Origin: Dactylis glomerata
Taxonomy: Eukaryota; Streptophyta; Magnoliopsida; Poales; Poaceae
Length of the DNA stretch: 64,000 nt
Reading direction: 5' to 3'
Assembly: GCA_007115705.1 (NCBI GenBank)
Contig: QXEO01000152.1
Location: 3,537,046 to 3,601,045, forward strand
The notes under the pieces: model-generated
What the model saw: the letters and a program-made list of their open reading frames with translations, nothing else
The model's database searches: none
What the model was told of the DNA's origin: nothing
Translations under genes and position numbers: made by a program
In this document: positions 32,040 through 43,927 of the stretch, piece by piece
Numbering within the stretch: position 1 is the first letter of the stretch
Layout: each line of letters opens with the position of its first letter

Positions 32040-33606
32040 TGATGTCTACGCACTTCTATTCTTGTAGACACTTGTTGGGCCTCCAAGTGCAGAGGTTTGT
32101 AGAACAGCAGCAAGTTTCCCTTAAGTGGATCACCCAAGGTTTATCGAACTCAGGGAGGTTAGAGGTCAAAGCTATCCCTCTCAAGCAACCCTGCAATTAC
32201 GATACAGAAAGTCTCTTGTGTCCCCAACACACCCAATACACTTGTCAGATGTATAGGTGCACTAGTTCGGCGAAGAGATAGTGAAATACAAGTGGTATAG
32301 ATGATTATAAGTAGCAAACGTGATGTGAAATAAATATCGCTGCGAGCAAACAAGTAACAAAACAGCAAGTAAACGGTGTGCAATGCTTGGAAACAAGGCC
32401 TAGGGATCATACTTTCACTAGTGGACACACTCCCAACAATATAACATGATTGAACAAATAAACAACTTCTCTCCACGATGGTACTCTGAATTACTCTCCT
32501 ATTGAATAACACTAATCATTGTGTAGTGGCTACAGAAGCACCCCTTAAAGTTCATCAAGTACTTGACAAACACCACTCATAGAGACATCCAAATCAGATC
32601 ACAATTCAAGATAGAAATCATTGCGACTTAGACCAAGTACTAACACGGTGCACACACTGTCAACTTTACACCATGAAAGGAGGAATAGATCAATCAATAC
32701 TATCATAGTAATAATTACTCTCATAATCCACAAGAGATCACAATCATAGCCTAAACCAAGTACCACCACGATGCACGCACTGTCACCGTTACACCATGGC
32801 AGGAGGAATAGATTACTTTAATAACATCACTAGAGTACACTATAATAATTAAGCATAGGAGTAGCATAATATCTGAATAATAACATCTACTTGTTCAACA
32901 TGATACAAAGCTCACGATCACATAAAGATCACATCATGGGAGAGAGAGGTGAACCACATAGCTACCGGTAGAGCCCTCAGCCCCGGGGATGAACTACTCC
33001 CTCCTCATCATAGGAGACAGCAAGGTTGATGGAGATGGCGGTGAGGTCGATGGAGACGGTGGAGACGGCGATGGAGACCGATGGAGATGGCTCCGGGGGC
33101 ACTTCCCCGTCCCGGCAGGGTGCCGGAATAGAGACTTCTGTCCCCCGAAATTCGTCGACGATGGCGGCGGAGCTGCGGAACTCTTTCTGGAAAATTGCCG
33201 ACTCCCCTAGGGTTTTCCATCCCGAGGCTTTATATAGGCGAAGGGGCGATGTCAGAGGTGGCCCCAGGCCTCCTCACACAGGGGTGGCGCGGCCAGGGCC
33301 TGGGTCGCGCCAGCCCTATGTGAGGGCGGCCTGTGGCCCCTCTCCTTCCTCTCTTCGGATGTCTGGATGCTCCCGGGAAAAATAAGACTTCTGGCTTTTG
33401 TTTCGTCCAATTCCGAGAATATTTCCTGTGTATCACTTCTGAAACACAAAAACAGCAGAAAACAGGGAACTGGCACTGTGGCACTTGTTAATAGGTTAGT
33501 TCCGGAAAATGCATAAAAGCGCCACAAAGTGTAACGAAACAGTAGGCAAATGGTGTAAAAACAAGCATGGAGCATCAAAAATTATAGATACGTTGGAGAC
33601 GTATCA
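32040..33606 (-). repeat. A(-) LTR 3
   Basis: Same length and ends as LTRs 1 and 2, with the primer site on its left (32012-32029, carrying one change) and a polypurine tract plus a truncated internal region on its right. The inverted repeat is at 33272-33325. Confidence 0.9.
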
Positions 33607-35785
33607 GCATCCCCAAGCTTAACTCCTGCTCGTCCTCGAGTAGGTAAGTGATAACAAAAGAAATAATTTTTGAGGTGACATGCACCTACACAATCTTGAT
33701 CATATATGTAAGCATTGTGAGCTGGGATCATAAGAACTTAAAACATGGACATGAAAGATATAATCTTGACAATAAGAACTTAGCAACCATGTTGTAAACA
33801 TGCAAATGAACACAAACAAAAGATCATGAATAATGAAACAATGAAAGTCAAACGTGTGTTCAAATCATAAGGAAAAACATACAAATGGTTTTCAGCTTGT
33901 CCCTCATGGAGAGCAAAACATAAATGCATAGGACACCTTCAAGTTTAAGAGGGCGACTAGATACAAATAATTTAAGAACAAGTGAAACCAACAATATGAA
34001 TCAATCAATGAAAACTTTGGGACAATGCACATTACACTCAGAATGACAACTATGCTCTCTTAATGGTGCATAAAGGTAGAAGGTGGTGACTCAACATAAA
34101 AGTAAAAGAAAGGCCCTTCGCAGAGGGAAGCAGTGATTAAACATGTGCTAGAGCTTTTCATTTGTAAAACAGAGAGATAAAAATTGATTTTGAGAGGTGG
34201 TTGTCTTTGTCAACGACTGGCAATGGGGTTCTTACTATCTTCCATACAAAAATGAAGCAAGTTTTTGAGAGAGAGATTGGCACTTTTGTGCTCTTTTATA
34301 AAGCTTGGCACTCCTCCCCACCTTTTTTCCTTTCGCAAACCATGGCTAACCGATTCCATCGGGTGCCCACCAACATTCACTTTCCATGGAGGAGTGCCTT
34401 TTTTCTTTCTTTTTTTCTTTTTTTTTCTTTTTGGAATAAGCAATATGGAAGATAGCAAATCCGACCACTACGTCCCCATGAGCTGAAAACAGTGTCACAA
34501 AATGAGAAGTGTTTTGAAGGTTTTTTGAAAGGTAGCACATGAAAATTTACTTGGAATGGCTTACAAATACCATGCATAGGAATTTTTAGTGGACACAATG
34601 GCAAACTTGGTTTTTGGGAGTTGGATGCATGAGTAGAGCTCATACTCAGTACAAAGTGAGGGCTAGCAAAAGACTGGGAGCGACCAACTAAGAGAGCAAT
34701 AACGGCCATAATCATGCAAAGCGACAAAGCAACATTAAAAGAAGCATAAGATGGCATCAAAAGTCAAAAACTAAATGATCATAGAGGCTTATGGTGACTT
34801 TGTATGAGTCTAACATGTGTGAGCATGTGCCAAGTCAGCCCAAATAAAGCATCAAAGGAGAAAACCAAATAAATGCTTCCATATAATAAAAACAACGCAT
34901 GATTTTTTCAAAGGCTCATTAAGCAATCTCAGTTATTTGAGACAAGTCATGCTACAGCAAAACCACTAAGCATACTATCAAAAAGACATCAAGCATGACA
35001 TGAAAAAGCCTAAGCCGCAGTCTACACAAGCTCCTTCTTGTACCACTATTTTGCACAAAGCTTTTTCTCTTTTCCAACACCATTTGAAATTTTTATAAAC
35101 ACCTCTTTTGATGAAAACTAATAAAGATCAGAGGCAAAAATACACCTTGATGAAAAGATATGACAAGGTCTGAACGCAAATCAAGGTGAAAATGAAAACC
35201 AAAAGCAGTAGCAGAAAAAGAAGAACACTCGTTAAACGATAAGAGTGAAAACTAGAGTGTTCTTGGCAAATGAAAAGCGAGTTCATCTCCTCCAAAAGAA
35301 ACATGATGTGATCTAACCATTTATTGCAGCAAACAAAACTAAACTAACTAAGAAAACTAAAACAACTGACGCTCCAAGAAAAACGCATAGTGCATGAAGC
35401 AATAAAAATATAGTGTTTTGAAAGGTGACCTGATTTTTGCCGATGAAGAAGGGGTGCCTCGGGGGCATCCCCAAGCTTTGACGCTTGTACTTCTTGGATA
35501 TTTCTTGGGGTGATGCATGGGCATCCCCAAGCTTGAGCTTTTGTCCATTCTTCAACTCATCTCATCATTCTCCAATCCCTACACTTGAAAACTTCCTTCA
35601 TACAAAACTAAACACAAATCTATTAGCAACATTAGTGCAAGCATAACATATAATCAATCCTCTTTTTGCTTCAGGTTTCAACCCAAAACCACCACATATA
35701 TAGCATATACTACTGTAGCAACCTCCCCAAAAGTTCCATGATCAAAAGAACTCAATAGAAAGCGATAAAGTGGCAAACACAAATA

Positions 35786-35801
35786 GTGGCAAACACAAAG
35801 C
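35786..35801. other. Rearrangement joint with templated filler
   Basis: Similarity to the A(-) internal region ends at 35785 and the chromovirus repeat starts at 35802. The 16 bases between them begin with GTGGCAAACACAAA, a copy of the 14 bases that end at 35783. Such filler is typical of end-joining repair. Confidence 0.7.
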
Positions 35802-36733
35802 GATTGTGTACTTTATGATAGGTCCATGAGGCAGTGTTTAGAGCAAATCTCTTCAAGATCATGTTTCTCATGTCAAGCAAATCTTGTGCATCCCGAGAAA
35901 GAAAAGTTTTATGTAAATTTACCAAAATGCACATTTGCTCAAAACAAGTTAGCAGAGAGACCAAAAGGTGGCGGCCATCTCCTAGCATGACCATCTAACT
36001 CAATGTAATTCTGTCCTCTGAACTTTGAAATGAAATTCGGGTGGGGAATCTTTCCCTCCCCCCCCCCCCTGTTGACAGTTTCAAAAAAAAGTTAGTTTTT
36101 ATTGTATTTGCTGTATCTTTGAAAGGCATAGAAGTGGATAACTCAAAAGTTGAGGCAATTCAAAATTGTCCCACACAAAAAACGGTTGGTCAAGTAAGAA
36201 GTTTTCATGGTCTAGCCGGATTTTACCGTCGTTTTGTGAAAGACTTTTTCACAATTGCTTGTCCACTAAACCAGCTTACGAAGAAAAAAAATGTACCTTT
36301 CATTTAGGGCAAAGCACAACAAAAAAACTTTATTTGATGAGCTTACAAAGTGACACACCAAAACACCATTTGCTTGTTTTACCAAATTTTTCAATAACAT
36401 TTGAGATTGAGTGTGATGCTAGTGGCATTATCATAAGAGGCGTACTAATACAACACGGATGCCCCGTTGCATACCATACGGAAAACTTGGATAGTGCCCG
36501 ACTAAATTATCCAATTTATGACAAGGAATTATTCGCTCGATTCCGTGTTTTGAAAGTTTGGCAACATTACGTTTGGCCAAAAATAATTTGTCGTTCACTC
36601 CAACCACGAGTCGCAAAAATATTTGAAAGGTCAAGCCAACTTGAACAAGAGACATGCAAAATGGGTTGAGTTTATAGATTTATTCTTATATGTAATCAAA
36701 TATAAAAAGGGGAAGAAAAATATGGTAGCGGAT
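35802..36733 (+). pseudogene. Chromovirus pol remnant, copy 2 (RT end and RNase H)
   Basis: Near-identical to 17117-18046, including the internal stop, the poly(A) retroposon and the cut at GCGGAT. The rest of this pol resumes at 43928 after element A(+), directly in the RNase H-to-integrase region. The two pieces are therefore one gene split by the insertion. Confidence 0.88.
35953..36088 (+). mobile_element. Short poly(A) retroposon, second copy
   Basis: The same insertion as at 17268-17401, at the same place in the chromovirus pol, present because the surrounding DNA is duplicated. The C run is two bases longer here. Confidence 0.7.
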
Positions 36734-38735
36734 TGATACGTCTCAAATGTATCTATAATTTTTGATGCTCCATGCTTGTTTTTACACCATTTGTCTTGTG
36801 TTTCATTACACTTCGTGGCGTTTTTATGCGATTTCCGGAACTAACCTATTGACAATATGCCACAGTGCCAGTTTCCTGTTTTCTGCTGTTTTTGTGTTTC
36901 AGAAAAGCTACACAGGAAATATTCTCAGAATTGGACGAAACAAGTTCCAGAACTCCTATTTTTCCCGGACGAAGGACGAGGACTGAAAGAGAGCCAGAGG
37001 GGGGCCAGGGGCCAGCCTCACACCAGGGCAGCGCGGCCCAGCCCCTGGCCGCGCCCCCTATGTGTGAGGAGCCCCTGGCAGCCCCCTGACGACGCCCCTT
37101 CGCCTATATAAAGCCTTGGGACGGAAAACCCTAGGGGAATCGACAATTTTCCAGAAAGAGTTCCGTAGCTCCGCCGCCACCGCCGACGAATTTTGGGGGA
37201 CAGAAGTCTCTGTTCCGGCACCCTGCCGGGACGGGGAAGTGCCCCCGGAGCCATCTCCATTGACCTCACCGCCATCTCCATCAACCTTGATGTCTCCTAT
37301 GATGAGGAGGGAGTAGTTCATCCCCGGGGCTGAGGGCTCTATCGGTAGCTATGTGGTTCACCTCTCTCTCTCATGATGTGATCTCTATGTGATCGTGAGC
37401 TTTGTATCATGTTGAATAAGTACATGCTACTCTTCATCATTATGTGTACTCTAGTGGTGTTATTAAAGTAATCTATTCCTCCTGCCATGGTGTAACGGTG
37501 ATAGTGTGTGCATCATGGTGGTACTTGGTCTAGGCTACGATTGTGATCTCTTATGGATTATGAGAATAATTATCACTATGATAGTATTGAAGTGATCTAT
37601 TCCTCCTTTCATGGTGTAATGTTGACAGTGTGTGCACCGTGTTAGTACTTGGTCTAAGTTGCAATAATATTTATCTTGAGTTGTTATTTGATTTGGATAT
37701 CTCTATGAGCGGTGTTTGTCAAGTACTTGATGAACTTTAAGGGGTGCTTCTGTAGCCACTACGCAATGATTAGTGTTATTCAATAGGTGACGAGGGTTAA
37801 CTCGACAAATGTCCTAGATGAAGGACTTAGGATCGGGGGAAGAGCAACGACTAGAGATTCCGGGATCGAGATTGGCACATGATGTACCTAGGTTCACGTC
37901 CCCGCGGTGGAGGATCGCTACATCCTGCTAGCAATCTAGTAGATAATCACAGGTGTTTACATGGAGCCGCCGTAGGCGGAGATTTGTATCTAATCTATGT
38001 CTAATCTATCTCTCTTGTCTCTCTAATATTGCGTGTCTATGATATTCGATATCTATGGTATGACTTGAGTTATGATGTCCTCTAGGGACGCCCCTGCCTG
38101 GCTTTATATATGCAACCGGGCTAAGGTTTTACAAGAGTTCTAGTCGAATACGGATTAGAGTCTTCCTTCTTCTACTCCAAGTCATCTTCGAGTCCTTGTT
38201 CTGATCCATCTCCATCATGGGCCGGACCCGGTATACTAATCTGCGAGTACCCGAAGGGCATTCCCTCGTCAATAGGAGAGTAATTCAGAGTAGCATAGTG
38301 AAGAGAAGTTATTTATTTGTTCAATTATGTTATATTTGTTGGGAGTGTGTCCACTAGTGAAAATATGATCCCTAGGCCTTGTTTCCAAGCATTGCACACC
38401 GTTTACTTCCTGTTTTGTTACATGTTTGCTCGCAGCGATATTTATTTCAAATTACATTTGCTACTTATAATCATCACAACTACTTGTATTTCACTATCTC
38501 TTCGCCGAACTAGTGCACCTATACATCTGACAAGTGTATTGGGTGTGTTGGGGACACAAGAGACTTTCTGTATCGTAATTGCAGGGTTGTTTGAGAGGGA
38601 TAGCTTTGACCTCTTCCTCCCTGAGTTCGATAAACCTTGGGTGATCCACTTAAGGGAAACTTGCTGCTGCTCTACAAACCTCTGCACTTGGAGGCCCAAC
38701 ACTGTCTACAAGAACAGACGCGTGCATAGACATCA
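36734..38735 (+). repeat. 5' LTR of A(+), with nested solo LTR
   Basis: Starts TGATACGTCTC and ends TAGACATCA. It is opened at 37788 by a Tat-II solo LTR. The GC-rich inverted repeat lies at about 37016-37069, followed by the TATA box. Confidence 0.9.
37788..38271 (-). repeat. Solo LTR of Tat-II, TSD ATAGG
   Basis: A 484-bp LTR, nearly identical to 19101-19584, flanked on both sides by ATAGG (37783-37787 and 38272-38276). No internal sequence remains, so it is the product of recombination between the two LTRs of a full element. Confidence 0.93.
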
Positions 38736-38745
38736 AGCTCTTTTC

Positions 38746-38763
38746 TGGCGCCGTTGTCGGGGA
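38746..38763 (+). other. Primer-binding site for tRNA-Asp, A(+)
   Basis: TGGCGCCGTTGTCGGGGA, one mismatch (T for C at position 12) from the tRNA-Asp complement, 10 bases after the 5' LTR. Confidence 0.88.
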
Positions 38764-38875
38764 GGTAAGGTAAAAGGTACTCGCATCCTCCTGTGTGAGT
38801 GCTCGGAGTTATTTCCTTTAGATTCTGCAATTATATCTTTTTGTTTCTTGTTTTTATTTTCACTAGTTAGGCTTA

Positions 38876-39846
38876 ATGGAAAACAAAGAGTTCTTTAGTC
38901 TTTTTCCTGAGTTTAGATATGAAGTGTTTGAAGAGAAAATTGAAAAACCTTTGGAGCTTAATTTGCATGCTAATAGTGTTGTTAGTATGAATGCTTTGAA
39001 CACCGTTATTGCTAATGCTATAGAAAAGTCTAAGCTTGGGGAAGCTGGTTTTGTTAAGCATGATATTTTTAGTTCCCCAGCTTTAGTGGAGAAAGTTTGC
39101 TCTGATGATATTTTATCTCCCCTATGTGATGTTCCTATGCCTGTTACCTATGTTAGTGATCATGATTGGGAAAAGCACTCTACTTTTGATATTGAAAATC
39201 TTTTTAGTACCAATTCTAAGGTTAATAATTGTTGTGCCATTAGTACTATCCATGTTCCTTCTTATGATGATATGTTTGATGAATATGCTTTGCGAAATAG
39301 TTGTTCTCTAGCTTGTGATGATACTAAACCTCTAGTTTATGATGGTTATGATGATGGGTATAATATTTTCAGTTCACCTACTTTTGAGGAGAAAATTAGT
39401 TATGATTACAATATGCCTCTGCTTTTGATGATTATGGTGATGAGAATAATTATTCTGTTGAATCTGCTCCTACTACGATTGTTCATGTGGGGAGTATTAA
39501 TTCTTTTATGCATGTGGCTCATGATAGGGATGCTTTATGTGATAGTTATATTGTTAGTTCTATTCATGATGCTACTGAAAGTTATTATGAGAGAGGGAAA
39601 CATGGTTTGATGGATCTCAACAATATTGAGTTTCCCCTCTTTATGCTGCAATTCTTGAAGTTGTACTTATTTTGCCTTCCTATGCTTTTTGCTTTGCGCT
39701 TTCATGACTTGTCTCTCTATAAGACTATTTTTCATAGGAAGTGGTTTCGATTTAAATGTCTTTCACATTTGCTTTTTGATGCTCTCTATTGCTTTAAGTT
39801 CCTATATGGCGCCCTTGCCTCAAGCTCTTATATGGCGCCCACATGA
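38876..39846 (+). pseudogene. A-family ORF of unknown function, A(+) copy (frameshifted)
   Basis: Begins with the same MENKEF start as the array copies and has the same acidic N-terminal half and membrane-type C-terminal half. It retains a 41-residue segment (about codons 85-125) that the array copies lack. A one-base loss near 39415-39425 throws the frame, and the C-terminal half continues in another frame from about 39487 to 39846. Function is unknown. Confidence 0.75.
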
Positions 39847-42417
39847 GCATCTTTGCAAATTACTGCGCCTAGCTCAAAGGCGTTAAAGAAAAGCACTCTT
39901 GGGAGATAACCCATTGTTTATTTTCAGTACTTTTTCTTTTATTTGAGTCTTGGAAGTTATTACTACTGTAATGACCGCTCCTTATCCTTTTATTTCGTTG
40001 TTGTGCCAAGAGAAGCCTCTAATTTGAGTGAGGTAAGATTTGGGGATGTTGCTGTCCTTAAACTGTTTTCGGTGCTGCACCGTAAAAATTCGTGAAAAAT
40101 CTCTGTATATATTTTGGACCTGAGATTTCTTTTGCATATGCCCCAGGTTATATCCAAACTTTCATTAGTTGAACACTTTTTGATTTGAGCAACAGAAAAC
40201 GCTCTAAAAATTCGACCTTTGTCAGCTGTTCTGTTTTGACAGATTTCTGCCAATATTTGTGTTTAACGCTTTATCGCTTTCTTTTTGAGTTCTTTTGATC
40301 ACGGAACTTTTGGGGAAGTTGCTACAGTAGTATATGCTTAATATGTGGTGGTTTTAGGTTGAAACCTGAAGCAAAAAAGGGTTGATTCAATGTTATGCTT
40401 ACACTAATGTTGCTAATAGAATTGTGTTTAGTTTTTTATGAAGGAAGTTTTCAAGTGTACGGATTGGAGAATGATGAGATGAGATGAAGAATGGACAAAA
40501 TCTCAAGCTTGGGGATGCCCATGCACCCCAATAAATATTCAAGAAGTACAAGCGTCAAAGCTTGGGGATGCCCCCGAGGCACCCCCTTCTTCATCGGCAA
40601 AAATCAGGTCACCTTTCAAGACACTATATTTTTATTGCTTCATGCACTATGCATTTTTCTTAGAGCGTCAGTTGTTTTAGTTTTCAGTTTTCTTTTGTTT
40701 TGTTTGCTGCAATAAATGGTTAGATCACATCATGTTTCTTTTGGAGGAGATGAACTCGCTTTTCATTTGCCAAGAACACTCTAGTTTTCACTCTTATCGT
40801 TCAACGAGTGTTCTCTTTTTCTGCTACTGCGTTTAGCCTTTGTTTTTCGCCTTGATTTTTGTTCAGATCTTCTTTTATCTTTGCATCAAGGTGTATTTTG
40901 ACCACTGGTCTATATTGGTTTTCATCAAAAGAGTTGGTTATAAAAAGTTTAAATGGTGTTGGAAAAGAGAAAAAGTTTCATGCAAAAAAGTGGTACAAGA
41001 AGGAGCTTGTGTAGACTGCGGCCTAGGCTTTTGCATGTCGTGTTTGATGTCTTTTTGATAGTATGCTTAGTGGTTTTGCTGTAGCATGACTTGTCTCAAA
41101 TAACTGAGATTGCTTAATGAGCCTTTGAAAAAATCATGCGTTGTTTTTATCGTTTGGAAGCATTATTTTGGTTTTCTCCTTGATGCTTTATTTGGGTTGA
41201 CTTGGCGCATGCTCACACATGTTAGACTCTTACGAAGTCGCCAATTGCCTCTATGATCATTTAGTTTTTGACTTTTGATGCCATCTTATGCTTCTTTTAA
41301 TGTTGCTTTGTCGCTTTGCATGATTATGGCCGTTATTGCTCTCTTAGTTGGTCGCTCCCAGTCTTTTGCTAGCCTTCATTTTGTACTGAGTATGAGCTCT
41401 ACTCGTGCATCCAACTCCTAAAAACCAAGTTTGCCATTGTGTCCACTATAAATTCCTATGCATGGTATTTGCAAGCCATTCCAAGTAAATTTTTATGTGC
41501 TACCTTTAAAAAAACCTTCAAAATACTTCTCATTTTGTGACATTGTTTTCAGCTCATGGGGACGTAGTGGTCAGATTTGCTATCTTCCATATTGCTTATT
41601 CCAAAAAGAAAAAAAGAAAAAAGGCACTCCTCCATGGTATGTGAATGTTGGTGGGCACCCGATGGAATCGGTTAGCCATGGTTTGAGGAAGGAAAAAAGG
41701 TGGGGAGGAGTGCCAAGCTTTATAAAAAGAGAACAAAAGTGCCAATCTCTCTCTCAAAAACTTGCTTCATTTTTGTATGGAAGATAGTAAGAACCCCATT
41801 GCCAGTCGTTGACAAAAGCAACCACCTCTCAAAACCCAATTTTTTATCTCTCTGTTTTACAAATAAAAAGCTCTAGCACATGTTTAATCGCTGCTTCCCT
41901 CTGCGAAGGGCCTTTCTTTTACTTTTATGTTGAGTCACCACCTTCTATCTTTATGCACCGTCTAAGAGAGCATAGTTGTCATTTTTAGTATAATGTGCAT
42001 TGTCCCAAAGTTTTCATTGATTGATTCATATTGTTGGTTTCACTTGTTCTCAAATTATTTGTATCTAGTCGCCCTTTTATGTTGAGTCACCACCTTCTAT
42101 CTTTATGTTTTGCTCTCCATGAAGAACAAGCTGAAAACCATTTGTATGTTTTTCCTTATGATTTGAACACACGTTTGACTTTCATTGTTTTATTTTCATG
42201 ATCTTTTGTTTGTGTTCATTTTCATGTTATAACATGGTTGCTAAGTTTCTATTATCAAGATTATGTCTTTCATGCCCATGTTTTAAGTTCTTTGATCTCA
42301 GCACTCAATGCTTTACCTATATGATCAAGATTGTGATGGTGCATGTCACCTCAAAAATTATTTCTTTTGTTATCACTTACATACTCGAGGACGAGCAGGA
42401 GTTAAGCTTGGGGATGC
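39847..42417 (+). other. A(+) internal non-coding region
   Basis: No supported coding frame. Holds two internal polypurine-tract copies (AAGCTTGGGGATGC near 40504 and 40559), the conserved stem-loop at 41623-41714, and a block near 41880-41960 shared with elements B, C and D. It ends with the polypurine tract against the 3' LTR. Confidence 0.8.
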
Positions 42418-43927
42418 TGATACGTCTCAAACGTATCTATAATTTTTGATGCTCCATGCTTGTTTTTACACCATTTGTCTTGTGTTTCGTTACACTTCGT
42501 GGCGTTTTTATGCGATTTCCAGAACTAACCTATTGACAAGATGCCACAGTGCCAGTTCTCTATTTTCTGTTGTTTTTGTGTTTCAGAAAAGCCACACAAG
42601 AAATATTCTCGGAATTGGACGAAACAAGTTCTAGAACTCCTATTTTTCCTGGACGAAGGACGAGGACCGAAAGAGAGCCGGAGGGGGGCCAGGGGCCAGC
42701 CTCACACCAGGGCGGCGCCGCCCAGCCCCTGGCCGCGCTCCCTATGTGTGAGGAGCCCCTGGCAGCCCCCTGATGACGCCCCTTCGCCTATATAAAGCCT
42801 CGGGACAGAAAACCCTAGGGGAATCGGCAATTTTCTAGAAAGAGTTCCGTAGCTCCGCCGCCGCCGACGAATTTCGGGGGACAGAAGTCTCTGTTCCGGC
42901 ACCCTGCCGGGATGGGGAAGTGCCCCCGGAGCCATCTCCATCGACCTCACCGCCATCTCCATCAACCTTGCTGTCTCCTATGATGAGGAGGGAGTAGTTC
43001 ATCCCCGGGGCTGAGGGCTCTACCGGTAGCTATGTGGTTCACCTCTCTCTCCCATGATGTGATCTCTATGTGATCGTGAGCTTTGTATCATGTTGAATAA
43101 GTAGATGCTAGTCTTCATCATTATGTGTACTCTAGTGGTGTTATTAAAGTAATCTATTCCTCCTGCCATGGTGTAATGGTGACAGTGTGTGCATCATGGT
43201 GGTACTTGGTCTAGGCTACGATTGTGATCTCTTATGGATTATGAGAATAATTATCACTATGATAGTATTGAAGTGATCTATTCCTCCTTTCATGGTGTAA
43301 TGTTGACAGTGTGTGCACCGTGTTAGTTCTTGGTCTAAGTTGCAATAATATTTATCTTGAGTTGTGATTTGATTTGGATATCTCCATGAGCGGTGTTTGT
43401 CAAGTACTTGATGAACTTTAAGGGGTGCTTCTGTAGCCACTACGCAATCATTAGTGTTATTCAATAGGCGAGTAATTCAGAGTAGCATAGTGAAGAGAAG
43501 TTATTTATTTGTTCAATTATGTTATATTTGTTGGGAGTGTGTCCACTAGTGAAAGTATGATCCCTAGGCCTTGTTTCCAAGCATTGCACACCGTTTACTT
43601 CCTATTTTGTTACATGTTTGCTCGCAGCGATATTTATTTCAAATTACATTTGCTACTTATAATAATCACAACTACTTGTATTTCACTATCTCTTCGCCGA
43701 ACTAGTGCACCTATACATCTGACAAGTGTATTGGGTGTGTTGGGGACACAAGAGACTTTCTGTATCGTAATTGCAGGGTTGTTTGAGAGGGATAGCTTTG
43801 ACCTCTTCCTCCCTGAGTTCGATAAACCTTGGGTGATCCACTTAAGGAAAAATTGCTGCTGCTCTACAAACCTCTGCACTTGGAGGCCCAACACTGTCTA
43901 CAAGAACAGACGCGTGCGTAGACATCA
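42418..43927 (+). repeat. 3' LTR of A(+)
   Basis: TGATACGTCTC...TAGACATCA, 1510 bp, with the inverted repeat at 42700-42753 and TATATAAA at 42789-42796. It is a few percent different from the 5' LTR by eye. Confidence 0.92.

Larger units (their letters stand above)
21751..35785 (-). mobile_element. Tandem array of non-autonomous Athila-like element A(-): LTR-int-LTR-int-LTR-truncated int
   Basis: Three LTRs of 1567 bp (21751-23317, 26897-28463, 32040-33606) alternate with internal regions of 3579 and 3576 bp and a third, truncated internal region (33607-35785). The repeat period is 5146 then 5143 bases, and the copies look about 99% alike. On the minus strand each complete internal region begins with a tRNA-Asp primer site, carries one ORF, then a long non-coding part, and ends with AAGCTTGGGGATGC next to the LTR. 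No gag, protease, RT or integrase is present. The array lies in Tat-II DNA on the left; its right end is lost at a rearrangement joint. Confidence 0.92.
36734..43927 (+). mobile_element. Complete non-autonomous Athila-like element A(+), TSD CGGAT
   Basis: 5' LTR 36734-38735 (about 1512 bp without the nested solo LTR and one target copy), internal region 38736-42417, 3' LTR 42418-43927 (1510 bp). CGGAT flanks it at 36729-36733 and 43928-43932. The primer site starts at 38746, 10 bases inside the LTR, and matches tRNA-Asp with one change. A polypurine tract (AAGCTTGGGGATGC) abuts the 3' LTR. Only one broken ORF is present and no pol, so it depended on enzymes made elsewhere. It is the same family as the minus-strand array but a distinct subfamily. 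Confidence 0.93.

Noticed and set aside
21751..35785. The tandem array as CRISPR-like or satellite DNA
   Set aside because: The 5.1-kb units have LTR ends, primer sites and polypurine tracts, so they are retrotransposon units and not a satellite or CRISPR.
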